From Pseudomonadota bacterium (GTDB lineage Bacteria; Pseudomonadota; Alphaproteobacteria; Rhizobiales; Xanthobacteraceae), in contig JAFEFL010000004.1 of the NCBI GenBank assembly GCA_018240595.1, positions 1-64,000 of the forward strand: a stretch of DNA of 64,000 nt, given 5' to 3'. The notes under the pieces are model-generated. The model was not told the origin of the DNA. It made no database searches and was given only the letters and a program-made list of their open reading frames with translations. The position numbers and the translations under genes are program-made. Numbering within the stretch: position 1 is the first letter of the stretch; each line of letters starts with the position of its first letter. Below are positions 1 to 8,712 of the stretch, one piece after another.

Positions 1-204
1 ACCTATTGCCGCGACGCCTATGACTGCGCCGAGGGCGCCTCGGCGCTGGTCATCGTCACGGAGTGGGAGCAGTTCCGCGCGCTCGACTTCGACCGCCTCA
101 AGGCCGTGATGGCCAAGCCGGTGCTAGTCGATCTGCGCAACATCTACCGGCCCGACGAACTCACCCGTCATGGCTTCGTCTATGAGGGCGTCGGGCGGGG
201 ATGA
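1..204 (+). CDS. ugd: UDP-glucose 6-dehydrogenase, C-terminal end (partial)
   Basis: Frame 1 is open from the window edge to TGA at 202-204, giving the last 67 residues. They read like the UDP-binding C-terminal domain of UDP-glucose/GDP-mannose dehydrogenases: the segments ALVIVTEWEQFRALD and VLVDLRNIYRPDE match the conserved 'TEW..F..LD' and 'D.RN.Y.P' blocks of Ugd. The family oxidises UDP-glucose to UDP-glucuronate with NAD+ for capsule, exopolysaccharide and LPS sugars. The catalytic cysteine and NAD domain lie upstream of the window. A phosphoglucomutase-type gene 5.6 kb downstream fits sugar-nucleotide supply, but no operon link is visible. GDP-mannose dehydrogenase is the alternative; the RNIYRP block favours Ugd. 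Confidence 0.85.
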   Translation, partial: TYCRDAYDCAEGASALVIVTEWEQFRALDFDRLKAVMAKPVLVDLRNIYRPDELTRHGFVYEGVGRG

Positions 205-208
205 AGGC

Positions 209-793
209 CTAGCAGGACGACGGGGAGCCCAGATACTGGATGCAGGCGCTGCTGCGCGGCGTGGCGTACAGGTTGTCGGACAGACTGATCGGCCCCGTGA
301 TCGCCGCGCCGAACAGCGGCGTGTAAGTGTAGCTGACTTCGGCGAAGATCAGATAGCACGGGAAGCTGTTACACGGCTTCGTCGTCTTGAATTGCGACGG
401 CAGGCTGGTCCAGCTCGATCCCGCCGAATAGGCGCTGCCCTGTGTCGCATAGCTCCAGCTGACGACCGCGTTGGCGGCCGACGTCATCTTGATCTGCGAA
501 ATCTTGCTGATCGTCGAGCCGGCGGGAAACGGCGACAGGATCGCGGCTGTGGCGCCGGTGATCGCCTGCATGTCGTCCGCTTCGATGTCGTTGGTGCCCG
601 TCGTATATTGATTGGTGATCGTCGCCAGCGCGGCGGCGGCCGAGCGGACCTTGATATAAACCGAGAAGGCGCGCCCGATGTCGTAGGACGACAGAATCGT
701 TAGCAACAAGAACGGCGCGATGATCGCGAATTCGATGGCTGCGACGCCATCAATCCGGTCAGCGAAGCGGCGAACGTGTTTGGCGGCGTCCAT
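209..793 (-). CDS. TadE-like minor pilin / pilus assembly protein
   Basis: A 194-residue protein with a short basic leader (about 16 residues) ending in glycine, followed by VAAIEFAIIAPFLLLTI. Glycine before the cut, glutamate at +5 and aromatic at +6 form the class IVb prepilin peptidase motif of TadE/TadF pseudopilins, so CpaA (33629-34138) probably processes it. The rest is a periplasmic domain with three cysteines near the C-terminus and one CNSFPC pair. It lies 9 bp downstream of another TadE gene on the same strand, so the two form an operon divergent from a TadG-like gene at 1569. The role in Flp pilus assembly is inferred from the family. Confidence 0.8.
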   Translation of the reverse strand: MDAAKHVRRFADRIDGVAAIEFAIIAPFLLLTILSSYDIGRAFSVYIKVRSAAAALATITNQYTTGTNDIEADDMQAITGATAAILSPFPAGSTISKISQIKMTSAANAVVSWSYATQGSAYSAGSSWTSLPSQFKTTKPCNSFPCYLIFAEVSYTYTPLFGAAITGPISLSDNLYATPRSSACIQYLGSPSSC

Positions 794-802
794 GTCGATG
801 AC

Positions 803-1393
803 CTAATAAGATGGCTCGACCCTGAAAGCGGTCACGCCGAGCATCTCGGCCTTGTTGCCCGGCAGATTGGCCATCGCGAAGCCGAGCGGTCCTGAAATGA
901 CCGACCAGGGATAGACCAGTTGCACCACCATGACCTGACCTGGCGCCCCCGGGCTGTAGGCAAAATTCGTGATCGCGTTGCCGTTGCTGTAGAGCGCCGG
1001 CGCGGTCGTCGAGGCGCTCGAGAAGCTGTTGTAGTTCTGCACGACCACGATGAGGTTGTTGCAGCTGAATAATGCGGTGGGCAGATAGTTGGTGCAGATC
1101 GCCTGCTTGTATTGCGCCTGCGATAGGCTCTGGCCGCTATTGGTCATGAACAGCCGCCCGGCCTGGGTGGCGGCATTTTGCAACGCCTGTTGCGCCAGCA
1201 GATAGATGCAGACCTGGAAGATCACGATCAAGGTGCCGAGAAACAAGGGAGCAATGAGCGCGAACTCGACGGCGGTCGCGCCGCGTTGCGACCGGACAAA
1301 TCGCCGGAGCGCCGGGCCACGGTCATCGCGTCCTAGTTTGATTGCCTGCATGAGAGCGGCCTGGCGATCCACGGCAGGGAGATACACGTGCAT
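803..1393 (-). CDS. TadE-like minor pilin / pilus assembly protein
   Basis: A 196-residue TadE-family protein. The N-terminal leader ends at RSQRG, followed by ATAVEFALIAPLFLGTL, so the prepilin cleavage glycine, Glu+5 and Phe+6 are present, then a hydrophobic segment and a periplasmic domain with two cysteines (near ICTNY and FSCNN). A second in-frame ATG at 1351 would give a 24-residue leader, closer to that of the TadE gene at 36541, so the true start may be 1351; neither start has a clear ribosome site. It is the first gene of a two-gene minus-strand operon with the TadE gene at 209-793. It resembles the TadE protein at 36541 more than its own neighbour. Confidence 0.8.
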   Translation of the reverse strand: MHVYLPAVDRQAALMQAIKLGRDDRGPALRRFVRSQRGATAVEFALIAPLFLGTLIVIFQVCIYLLAQQALQNAATQAGRLFMTNSGQSLSQAQYKQAICTNYLPTALFSCNNLIVVVQNYNSFSSASTTAPALYSNGNAITNFAYSPGAPGQVMVVQLVYPWSVISGPLGFAMANLPGNKAEMLGVTAFRVEPSY

Positions 1394-1568
1394 TGATCAG
1401 CGGACGGTCGCCGATTCGGCGTCGCCGCCGTATGTCATGCACGTCACCGAGTAAACAGGTTCTTTATTACCTCTATATTTGACTTCGATGGGGTCGCCGT
1501 CGTTCGCTTGTTTACTGATTCTTTATTGCGCGGGCTCCCTTACGGGACTTTTCAGGCGACAGGTTGCT

Positions 1569-3086
1569 ATGCGGATGCCGGCCGGATGGTTGAGTGCTTG
1601 GCGAGAATTCGTGCGCGACCGGCGCGGCAACGTTGCCATCATCACCGCGATCACCGCACTTCCCATGATTGCGACCATGGGCTGCATGGCCGACTTCACC
1701 ATCGCATCGATGGTCAAGGTCAAGCTGGCCAACGCGGCGGACGCCGCCGCTTTGGCGACGGTGTCGGCGGCCTCGCCCGTGGTGGCGACGGCCAAGGCCA
1801 ACAACTCGGTGTCGAACGGTACGGCCTTCGCCGATAGCTTCTTCAACGCCATCGCCAACGGCGTCATCGCGTCGTTCAAGCTCAACGTCACCGAGACGTC
1901 GACGGTCACCTTGAGTTCGCGCAAGGTCACCGCCACCGTGAACTTCACGGGGACCTATCCGGCCTATTTTCTCGGTCTGGTCGGCAAATCGACGATCGCG
2001 CTCAGCGGCTCTTCGACGGCGGCCTACACCCTACCCGCCAACATCGACTTCTATCTAATGATCGACGTGTCGGGTTCGATGGGCATGCCGTCGACCAATG
2101 CCGAGCAGGTGCGGCTGCAATCGGTCAACCCCGACAATCTCAGCGACTACCCGACCGGCTGCACTTTCGCGTGTCACTTCTCGGGCAATCAGGGCTTCCA
2201 GATCTCGCGCGTGGGGACCACGCCGGCCAACATCTCGACCGGCACCTATCCGACCAACAGTTCGCGCATCAACTGGTCGGCGACGCCGGTGAGTTCCTGC
2301 GCCAGCCCCGGCACCACGTCGTGCATCCAGTTGCGCGCGGACGCGGTGGGCTATGCCGTCACGGCGCTGCTGGCGCAAGCCAATACGACGCAGACCAATA
2401 CAGGCACGCCGAACCAGTTCCGCGTCGGCATCTATCCGTTCATCCAGTATCTGTGCAGTTCGAGCACCGGCGGCAGCAACTCGTGTTCCGTCGGCCTGAC
2501 AACGAGCTTGACCGGATCCACCATCACGAACTTTGCCGCGCAGCTGGCCAATCTTCTCGATACCGGCGCCAACGCGACACTCGGCTCGGGCGGCACGCAT
2601 TATGAGAATGCGCTGAACAAGATGCTGTCCACCGTACTGCCGGCCAGCGGCGGCACCGGCTCGTCGGCGAACCCGCTGACGTATCTTTTCATCATCGGCG
2701 ACGGCTCTCAGGACTACCAGACGCAATGGAACGGCAACTGGTCGTCACAGAACTGGAGTCCCAACGCGAGCGTTCCGTACCAGAACTCGGCGACGGTAAT
2801 TCCGCCGAACTCCGTCGATTCGACCGACTACTGCGGCCAGATCAAAGCCCGCGGCGTCACGATCTCAGTGCTGTACATTCCATATCAGACGATCGGCAAT
2901 GCCAATGCCTCGTTCGCCAGCAACGAAGACGGCTATGCCAACGCCAATATTCCGCACATCCCGGCGGCGCTGCAGGCCTGTGCGTCGCCGAATTTCTTCT
3001 TCACCGCCAGCACGCCGGCGGCGATTCAGTCCGCATTGCTAACCATGTTTCAGCAGGCCGTGAGCACCGCGCATATCTCGCAATAA
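1569..3086 (+). CDS. TadG-like pilus assembly protein with vWA domain
   Basis: I place the start at ATG 1569 (505 residues), five bases after an AGGTT-like site; an upstream in-frame start at 1479 would add 30 residues and spoil the leader. Residues 12-40 form a basic leader plus hydrophobic segment (RDRRG then NVAIITAITALPMIA), as in TadG/Flp-associated proteins, but Glu+5 is missing, so it is an anchor rather than a pilin. Residues from about 160 carry a von Willebrand A fold with the MIDAS motif IDVSGSM (DxSxS) and a later GDGSQD. The TadG family is thought to anchor the Tad machine or pilus at the cell surface. It is divergent from the TadE pair at 209-1393. Confidence 0.82.
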   Translation: MRMPAGWLSAWREFVRDRRGNVAIITAITALPMIATMGCMADFTIASMVKVKLANAADAAALATVSAASPVVATAKANNSVSNGTAFADSFFNAIANGVIASFKLNVTETSTVTLSSRKVTATVNFTGTYPAYFLGLVGKSTIALSGSSTAAYTLPANIDFYLMIDVSGSMGMPSTNAEQVRLQSVNPDNLSDYPTGCTFACHFSGNQGFQISRVGTTPANISTGTYPTNSSRINWSATPVSSCASPGTTSCIQLRADAVGYAVTALLAQANTTQTNTGTPNQFRVGIYPFIQYLCSSSTGGSNSCSVGLTTSLTGSTITNFAAQLANLLDTGANATLGSGGTHYENALNKMLSTVLPASGGTGSSANPLTYLFIIGDGSQDYQTQWNGNWSSQNWSPNASVPYQNSATVIPPNSVDSTDYCGQIKARGVTISVLYIPYQTIGNANASFASNEDGYANANIPHIPAALQACASPNFFFTASTPAAIQSALLTMFQQAVSTAHISQ

Positions 3087-3161
3087 CCGCGGCCGCGTCG
3101 CGGATCGGCAGCGGAGAAAACCCTGCGCACGCGCGCCGCGCAGGTGTATAAGCACGCGCCC

Positions 3162-5627
3162 ATGCGAGCCTTCGATTCACCCCTCCCCATCGACGACGCG
3201 CTGCCGCGCCTGATTGAGGCGCTGCGCGGACGCGAGGCCGCCGTGCTGGTGGCGCCGCCGGGCGCCGGCAAGACCACGCGCGTGCCGCTGGCGCTGCTCG
3301 ACGAGCGGTGGACGAACGGCAAGAAGATCCTGCTGCTCGAGCCGCGCCGGCTGGCTGCGCGGGCTGCGGCCGCGCGCATGGCGGCGACGCTCGGCGAACA
3401 GGTTGGCGACACGGTCGGCCTAAGAGTCCGCTTCGGCTCGAAGATATCGAAGAAGACCCGCATCGAGGTGGTCACCGAAGGCGTGTTCACACGGCTGGTG
3501 CTCGACGATCCCTCGCTCGATGGCGTCGCCGCGGTGCTGTTCGATGAGTTCCACGAGCGCTCGCTCGATGCCGATCTCGGCCTTGCTTTGGCGCGCGACG
3601 TCCAAGACGGCCTGCGCGACGATCTCAAAGTGCTGGTGATGTCGGCAACGCTCGACGGCGCTCGGGTCGCGGCCTTGCTGCGCGAGGCACCGGTGGTGAC
3701 AAGTGAAGGCCGCGCCTTTCCGGTCGAGACGCGCTATGTCGGCCGCGATCCGCGCGAGCGCATCGAACGGCAGGTGGCGGATGCTGTGAAGCGCTCGCTG
3801 CGCGCCGATACAGGATCACTGTTGGTGTTTCTGCCCGGCGCCGGCGAAATCCGCCGCACCGAGAGCATCCTCAAGGACGAAGTGCGCGCCCCGGACGTCG
3901 ATATCGTCGCCCTCTATGGCGCGCTCGAGGCGCGTGACCAGGACCGCGCCATCTCGCCGGCCCCGCCCGGCAAGCGCAAGGTGGTGCTGGCGACCTCGAT
4001 TGCCGAAACCTCGCTGACCATCGAGGGCGTGCGCGTCGTCATCGACTCCGGGCTCGCTCGCGTGCCGCGCTACGAGCCCGACGTGGCGCTGACGCGGCTG
4101 GAGACCGTTCGCGTCTCGCGCGCGGCGGCCGACCAGCGCCGCGGCCGCGCCGGCCGCACCGAGCCGGGCGTGTGCTACCGGCTGTGGGACGAGCCGCAGA
4201 CCGGTTCGTTCGATGCCTATACGCGGCCGGAAATCCTGTCGGCGGACCTGTCGAGTTTCGCGCTCGATCTGGCGCAATGGGGCGCCAGCGATGCCAGCAA
4301 GCTCGCCTTCCTCGATGCGCCGCCGCAGGCGGCGATGAAGGAGGCGCGGGCGCTACTCACGGCACTCACGGCACTCGATGCACAGGGTCGCATCACCGAC
4401 GAAGGCCGCAAGCTGCGGGCGCTGCCGCTGCCGCCGCGGCTGGCGCGCATGGTGGTCGATGCCGGCGAGGAGGGGGCTGGCGCTCAGGCGGCGAATATCG
4501 CCGCGATCCTCACCGAGCGCGGCCTCGGCGGCGACGACGTCGATCTGACGCATCGCCTCGATCAATTCCGCCGCGACCGCTCGCGCCGCGCCGAGGATGC
4601 GCGGGCGATGGCGAAGCGCTGGGCCTCCGGCCAGGGCGGCGGCGACATGTCGGTCGGCGCCATCCTGTCGCTCGCCTATCCCGACCGGGTGGCGAAGAAC
4701 CGCGGCGCCGGCGGCGCCTTCCTGCTCGCCAACGGCCGCGCGGGACTCGTGGACCTGGCCTCCAGCCTCGCGCGCGAGCCGTTCATCGTCGTCGCCGAAC
4801 TGACCGGCGCGGCCAATGCCAGCCGCATCGTGCTGGCGGCGCCGATCGCACTCGCCGAGATCGAGCAGCGTTTCGCCGGCAAGATCGAAGACCGCGACGC
4901 CGTGACCTTCGACAACGCGACCGCATCGCTGCGCGCGCGGCGCACCCGCCGCCTCGGCTCGATCGTGCTGGCCGAACAGATCAAGCAGGTCGCGCCCGAT
5001 GCCGACACCGCGCGCATCTTGGCTCAGGGGCTTGTAGCGCAAGGTCAAGGTACTGGCATTGGCAAGCTCGACTGGAGCAAGGCGGCGCTGCAATTCCGCA
5101 CGCGCGTTCAATTTCTCCGTAAGGCCGAAGGCGAGGAGTGGCCGGATCTGTCCGACGCCGGCCTCACGCAAAGCGCTGCCGATTGGCTCGAGCCGCTGCT
5201 CACGGACAAGACCGCGCGTAGCCAGATTTCGGCCGGCGAGTTGTTCGATGCCGTCAGCAATCTTGTGCCGTGGAATATGCGCCGCCGGCTCGACGAGGAA
5301 GCGCCGACGCACTTCACCGCGCCGACCGGCACCAACGCCACCATCGACTACGAGGCCGAGCAGGGCCCGACCATTTCGATCCGCTTGCAGGAATTGTTCG
5401 GCCTGTCGCAACATCCTTCGATTGCCGCGGGTCGTATTCCGCTGGTCATCGAATTGCTGTCTCCCGGACACAAACCCGTGCAAATCACGCGTGATCTGCC
5501 CGGTTTTTGGCGCGGCTCCTACGCCGATGTCCGGACCGACATGCGCGGGCGGTATCCGCGCCATCCTTGGCCGGACGATCCGGCGTCGGCGCTGCCAACC
5601 CGCCGCGCCAAGCCCCGTGGCACCTGA
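3162..5627 (+). CDS. hrpB: ATP-dependent helicase HrpB
   Basis: An 821-residue DEAH-type superfamily 2 helicase. The start is taken at ATG 3162; a GTG at 3144 would add six residues. Motif I APPGAGKTT is near residue 31, motif II DEFH near 128 (HrpB proteins often have DExH variants), motif III SAT near 156, and motif VI QRRGRAGR near 325. The long C-terminal region includes the HrpB-specific end, with RLARMVVDA, PGFWRGSYADVRTDMRGRYPRHPWPDDP. The last block is diagnostic of HrpB and separates it from HrpA. The biological role of HrpB in bacteria is poorly defined. No signs of truncation; it stands alone between the TadG gene and the sugar mutase. Confidence 0.92.
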   Translation: MRAFDSPLPIDDALPRLIEALRGREAAVLVAPPGAGKTTRVPLALLDERWTNGKKILLLEPRRLAARAAAARMAATLGEQVGDTVGLRVRFGSKISKKTRIEVVTEGVFTRLVLDDPSLDGVAAVLFDEFHERSLDADLGLALARDVQDGLRDDLKVLVMSATLDGARVAALLREAPVVTSEGRAFPVETRYVGRDPRERIERQVADAVKRSLRADTGSLLVFLPGAGEIRRTESILKDEVRAPDVDIVALYGALEARDQDRAISPAPPGKRKVVLATSIAETSLTIEGVRVVIDSGLARVPRYEPDVALTRLETVRVSRAAADQRRGRAGRTEPGVCYRLWDEPQTGSFDAYTRPEILSADLSSFALDLAQWGASDASKLAFLDAPPQAAMKEARALLTALTALDAQGRITDEGRKLRALPLPPRLARMVVDAGEEGAGAQAANIAAILTERGLGGDDVDLTHRLDQFRRDRSRRAEDARAMAKRWASGQGGGDMSVGAILSLAYPDRVAKNRGAGGAFLLANGRAGLVDLASSLAREPFIVVAELTGAANASRIVLAAPIALAEIEQRFAGKIEDRDAVTFDNATASLRARRTRRLGSIVLAEQIKQVAPDADTARILAQGLVAQGQGTGIGKLDWSKAALQFRTRVQFLRKAEGEEWPDLSDAGLTQSAADWLEPLLTDKTARSQISAGELFDAVSNLVPWNMRRRLDEEAPTHFTAPTGTNATIDYEAEQGPTISIRLQELFGLSQHPSIAAGRIPLVIELLSPGHKPVQITRDLPGFWRGSYADVRTDMRGRYPRHPWPDDPASALPTRRAKPRGT

Positions 5628-5777
5628 GGCTGCAGCCGGATTTTTTGCCATTTTCCGGCCCCGAGATGGAGCTATTTGGCTCCCCAGGGCGTTAGGGTAA
5701 TCAAGTGGCAATTTCCCCAGCGCTACTGTCCTGCCTGATTGCCTGTCTGATTTCCTGCCATTCCATTCGAGGATTTG

Positions 5778-7277
5778 ATGTATCCGACCCCGAAGCCCTC
5801 GCTGACGCCGAATACCTATGCCTATGAGTCTTCGCCGCTGGTGAAGCCGACCGGCTTTCGCGAATACGACGCGCGCTGGTTGCTCGAGAAAGAAATCAAC
5901 CTGATGGGCGTGCAGGCGCTCGGCATGGGGCTTGGCACGTTGATCAAGGAAATGGGCGTCAAGCCCGAGATCGTCACGGGTCATGATTTTCGCGGCTATT
6001 CGGCGTCTGTGAAGATGGCGCTGATCTCCGGCCTGCTCGCCGCCGGTTGCAAGGTGCACGACATCGGCCTGTGCATGACGCCGATGGCTTATTTCGCCCA
6101 GTTCGAACTCGACGTGCCCTGCGTTGCCATGGTGACGGCCTCGCACAACGACAACGGCTGGACCGGCGTCAAGATGGGCGCCAACCGGCCGCTGACCTTC
6201 GGCCCGCAGGAAATGACGCGGCTGAAAGAGATAGTGCTCAACGCCAAGTTCGATCTCAAGGGCGGCGGCTCCTATCACTTCGTCGAGAATTTCCCTGAGC
6301 GCTATATCGCCGACCTGACCAAGCGGCCCAAGATCAAGCGCAAGCTCAAGGTCGTCGCCGCTTGCGGCAACGGCACCGCTGGCGCCTTCGCGCCGCGCAT
6401 TCTCGAAGCCATCGGCTGTGAAGTGGTGCCGCTCGACTGCAATCTCGACCACACTTTCCCGCGCTACAATCCGAACACCGAAGACATGAAGATGCTGCAC
6501 GCGATGCGCGATGCGGTGCTGATGAACAAGGCCGACGTTGCGCTCGGCTTCGACGGCGACGGCGACCGCTGCGGCGTCGTCGACAACGAAGGCGAGGAGA
6601 TCTTCGCCGACAAGGTCGGCGTCATGCTGGCGCGCGACATGTCGAACCTGCACAAGAACGCGACCTTCGTGGTCGACGTGAAATCGACCGGCCTGTTCCT
6701 CACCGATCCGGTGCTGAAGGCGAACGGCGTCAAGGTCGATTACTGGAAGACCGGCCATTCCTACATCAAGCGCCGCGTCAACGAACTCGGCGCCGTGGCG
6801 GGCTTCGAGAAATCCGGCCACTTCTTCTTCAACCGCCCGTTCGGCCGCGGCTACGACGACGGCATGATCTTCGGCCTCGCGGTCTGCGACATGCTCGACC
6901 GCAATCCCGGGAAGACCATGGCCGATCTGCGCAAGGCGCTGCCAAAGACCTGGGGCTCGCCGACCATGGCGCCGCATTGCGACGACGAGAAGAAATACGG
7001 CATCGTCGACGCCGTGGTGAGGCATTTCGAGGGCCTGAAAAAGGAGGGCTCGCGCTTCGCCGGTCAGCCGATCCGCGAGCTCGTCACCGTCAACGGCGTG
7101 CGCGTCACGGTCGAGGACGGCACCTGGGGCCTGGTGCGCGCCTCGTCGAACAAGCCGGAGCTGGTCGTGGTCGTCGAGAGCCCGGTGTCGGAAGCGCGCA
7201 TGCGCGAGATGTTCAAGTCGGTGGACGGCGTGCTGCGGACGTTTCCGGAAGTCGGCGAGTACAATCAGACGATTTAG
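5778..7277 (+). CDS. Phosphomannomutase/phosphoglucomutase
   Basis: A 499-residue alpha-D-phosphohexomutase. The ATG at 5778 follows a CGAGGA ribosome site; the TTG three bases earlier is unlikely. The phosphoserine loop TASHNDNGW is near residue 120, the metal-binding loop DGDGDR near 259, and a sugar-binding loop GEKSGH-like sequence (EKSGHFFF) near 350. The family interconverts hexose 1- and 6-phosphates and feeds GDP-mannose or UDP-glucose synthesis, consistent with the ugd end at the window start. Whether it prefers mannose or glucose cannot be told here. It is probably monocistronic and followed by a family B palindromic repeat (7285-7417). Confidence 0.9.
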   Translation: MYPTPKPSLTPNTYAYESSPLVKPTGFREYDARWLLEKEINLMGVQALGMGLGTLIKEMGVKPEIVTGHDFRGYSASVKMALISGLLAAGCKVHDIGLCMTPMAYFAQFELDVPCVAMVTASHNDNGWTGVKMGANRPLTFGPQEMTRLKEIVLNAKFDLKGGGSYHFVENFPERYIADLTKRPKIKRKLKVVAACGNGTAGAFAPRILEAIGCEVVPLDCNLDHTFPRYNPNTEDMKMLHAMRDAVLMNKADVALGFDGDGDRCGVVDNEGEEIFADKVGVMLARDMSNLHKNATFVVDVKSTGLFLTDPVLKANGVKVDYWKTGHSYIKRRVNELGAVAGFEKSGHFFFNRPFGRGYDDGMIFGLAVCDMLDRNPGKTMADLRKALPKTWGSPTMAPHCDDEKKYGIVDAVVRHFEGLKKEGSRFAGQPIRELVTVNGVRVTVEDGTWGLVRASSNKPELVVVVESPVSEARMREMFKSVDGVLRTFPEVGEYNQTI

Positions 7278-7284
7278 CTTTCTT

Positions 7285-7417
7285 TCCCTCTCCCCGCGTG
7301 CGGGGAGAGGGTGACATTCGAGCGGTCGCGAGAATGTCGGGTGAGGGGGCGTATCCGCGTCGCTCGGAAGTGGCCCCTCACCCCAACCCTCTCCCCGTAA
7401 GAACGGGGAGAGGGAGA
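7285..7417. repeat. Family B palindromic repeat, copy B1
   Basis: Outer arms pair CCCTCTCCCCG with CGGGGAGAGGG at both ends of the element, and an inner inverted repeat GACATTC ... GAATGTC sits next to GGGTGAGGGGGC. The same outer architecture recurs at 48951, 50470, 52431, 55536 and 57487. It lies just after the mutase stop codon and may act as a transcription end or RNA-stabilising hairpin; that role is inference. Confidence 0.85.
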
Positions 7418-7492
7418 AGCAGAGCCCGGCCATGACACGGCGCGAAATATCTTTCCCTGCCGTCCGCCCGCGCCCTGTGACACACTCGCCGC

Positions 7493-8614
7493 ATGCGCAT
7501 CGCCATTCTCGGCGCCGGCCCGGCCGGCCTCTATCTCGCGTTTCTCATCAAGCGCCGCGCGCCGGACGCCGACGTCACCGTGTTCGAGCAGAATCCGGCC
7601 GACGCCACGTTCGGCTTCGGCGTCGTGTTTTCCGACCGGGCGCTCGATTTCCTGCGCGAGGACGACGAGGACACCTATGCGGCCATCGTGCCGTCCATGG
7701 AGTCCTGGCGCGACATGACGCTCAATCATCCGCGCGGCCGCATCGTCATCGACGGCATCGGCTTTGCTGCCATCGAACGGCTGAAGCTTCTGCAACTGCT
7801 GCAGGCGCGCGCCGCGTCGGTCAATGCCACCACGATTTTCGGCTGCGCGGTAAAGTCGCTGGATGAGCTGAAGGAGTCCGATATCGTTGTCGGCGCTGAC
7901 GGCGTCAATTCGCTGGTGCGTCGGACTTACGCGAATGAGCTGGGCGCCACGGTCGGCCATTTGACCAATCGTTTCGCCTGGTTCGGCACCGGGCAGGTGT
8001 TCGAGACTCTGACGCAGACCTTCGTCGAGACCGAGTGGGGCCCGTTCAACGCCCATCACTATCGCTACGCGGGCGATCGCTCGACCTTCATCGTCGAGAC
8101 CGGCGCCGATACCTTCGCCCGCGCCGGTCTGGCGCAAATGGATGCCGCGTCATCGCAGGCGTTCTGCGAAAAGGTCTTCGCCGCGACGCTCGACGGCGAG
8201 CCGCTGATCGCCAACAACTCGATCTGGCGGCAGTTTCCCCTGGTGCACAATGAGCGCTGGTCGCACGGCAAATATGTGCTGATGGGCGATGCGCTGCACA
8301 CCGCGCACTTCTCCATCGGCTCCGGCACGCGCCTGGCGCTGGAAGACGCCATCGCGCTCGACAAGGCGCTGGCCGCGCATCCGCAGGACGTGCCGGCGGC
8401 GTTCGCCGCCTATGAGGCGGCGCGGCGTCCGGTGCTGGAGAAGCTGGTCGGCGGCGCCAATGACAGCGCCACCTGGTACGAGCATTTCGGCGACCACCTG
8501 AAGCTGGCGCCCGCCGACTTCGCCATGAGCTACATCACGCGCTCGGGCCGCGTTGACATCGAGCGCTTGCGGAAATTGTCGCCGGGGTTTGTGAGTTGGT
8601 ATGAAAGCCAGTGA
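7493..8614 (+). CDS. FAD-dependent monooxygenase, aryl-CoA hydroxylase type
   Basis: A 373-residue group A flavin monooxygenase. Residues 4-12 have the GxGxxG dinucleotide fold (ILGAGPAGLYL), followed by an acidic strand end (VFEQNP) and the second FAD motif GDALHTAHFSIGSGTRLALEDA near 264-285. The sequence FGFGVVFSDRALDF and the HTAHFSIGSGTRLA block resemble the N-terminal half of salicylyl-CoA 5-hydroxylase and 2-aminobenzoyl-CoA monooxygenase, as far as I recall those families. Those proteins are often about 780 residues with a second old-yellow-enzyme-like domain; this one has only the monooxygenase half. No CoA ligase or thioesterase is next to it, so the substrate is unknown. It is followed by repeat A1. 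Confidence 0.75.
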   Translation: MRIAILGAGPAGLYLAFLIKRRAPDADVTVFEQNPADATFGFGVVFSDRALDFLREDDEDTYAAIVPSMESWRDMTLNHPRGRIVIDGIGFAAIERLKLLQLLQARAASVNATTIFGCAVKSLDELKESDIVVGADGVNSLVRRTYANELGATVGHLTNRFAWFGTGQVFETLTQTFVETEWGPFNAHHYRYAGDRSTFIVETGADTFARAGLAQMDAASSQAFCEKVFAATLDGEPLIANNSIWRQFPLVHNERWSHGKYVLMGDALHTAHFSIGSGTRLALEDAIALDKALAAHPQDVPAAFAAYEAARRPVLEKLVGGANDSATWYEHFGDHLKLAPADFAMSYITRSGRVDIERLRKLSPGFVSWYESQ

Positions 8615-8615
8615 T

Positions 8616-8709
8616 TGTCATGGCCGGGCTTGTCCCGGCCATCCCGCTTAGGAGGGCAAAGGGCGTGCGTCCCTAAGCGGGATCACCGGGTCAAGCCCGG
8701 TGATGACAG
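8616..8709. repeat. Family A palindromic repeat, copy A1
   Basis: Two hairpins side by side: CATGGCCGGGCTTGTCCCGGCCATC, then CCGCTTAGG ... CCTAAGCGG, then CACCGGGTCAAGCCCGGTGATGAC. Same three-part layout at 11124 and (inverted) 57556; a diverged copy is at 23115. It sits between convergent genes (monooxygenase + and SDR -), where it could terminate transcription from both sides. Confidence 0.88.
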
Positions 8710-8712
8710 AGT

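Noticed and set aside
4353..7433. A 1026-residue open frame antisense to hrpB and the sugar mutase
   Set aside because: High third-position GC of the real genes leaves the complementary frame open; it has no start signal, no domain and low-complexity composition.
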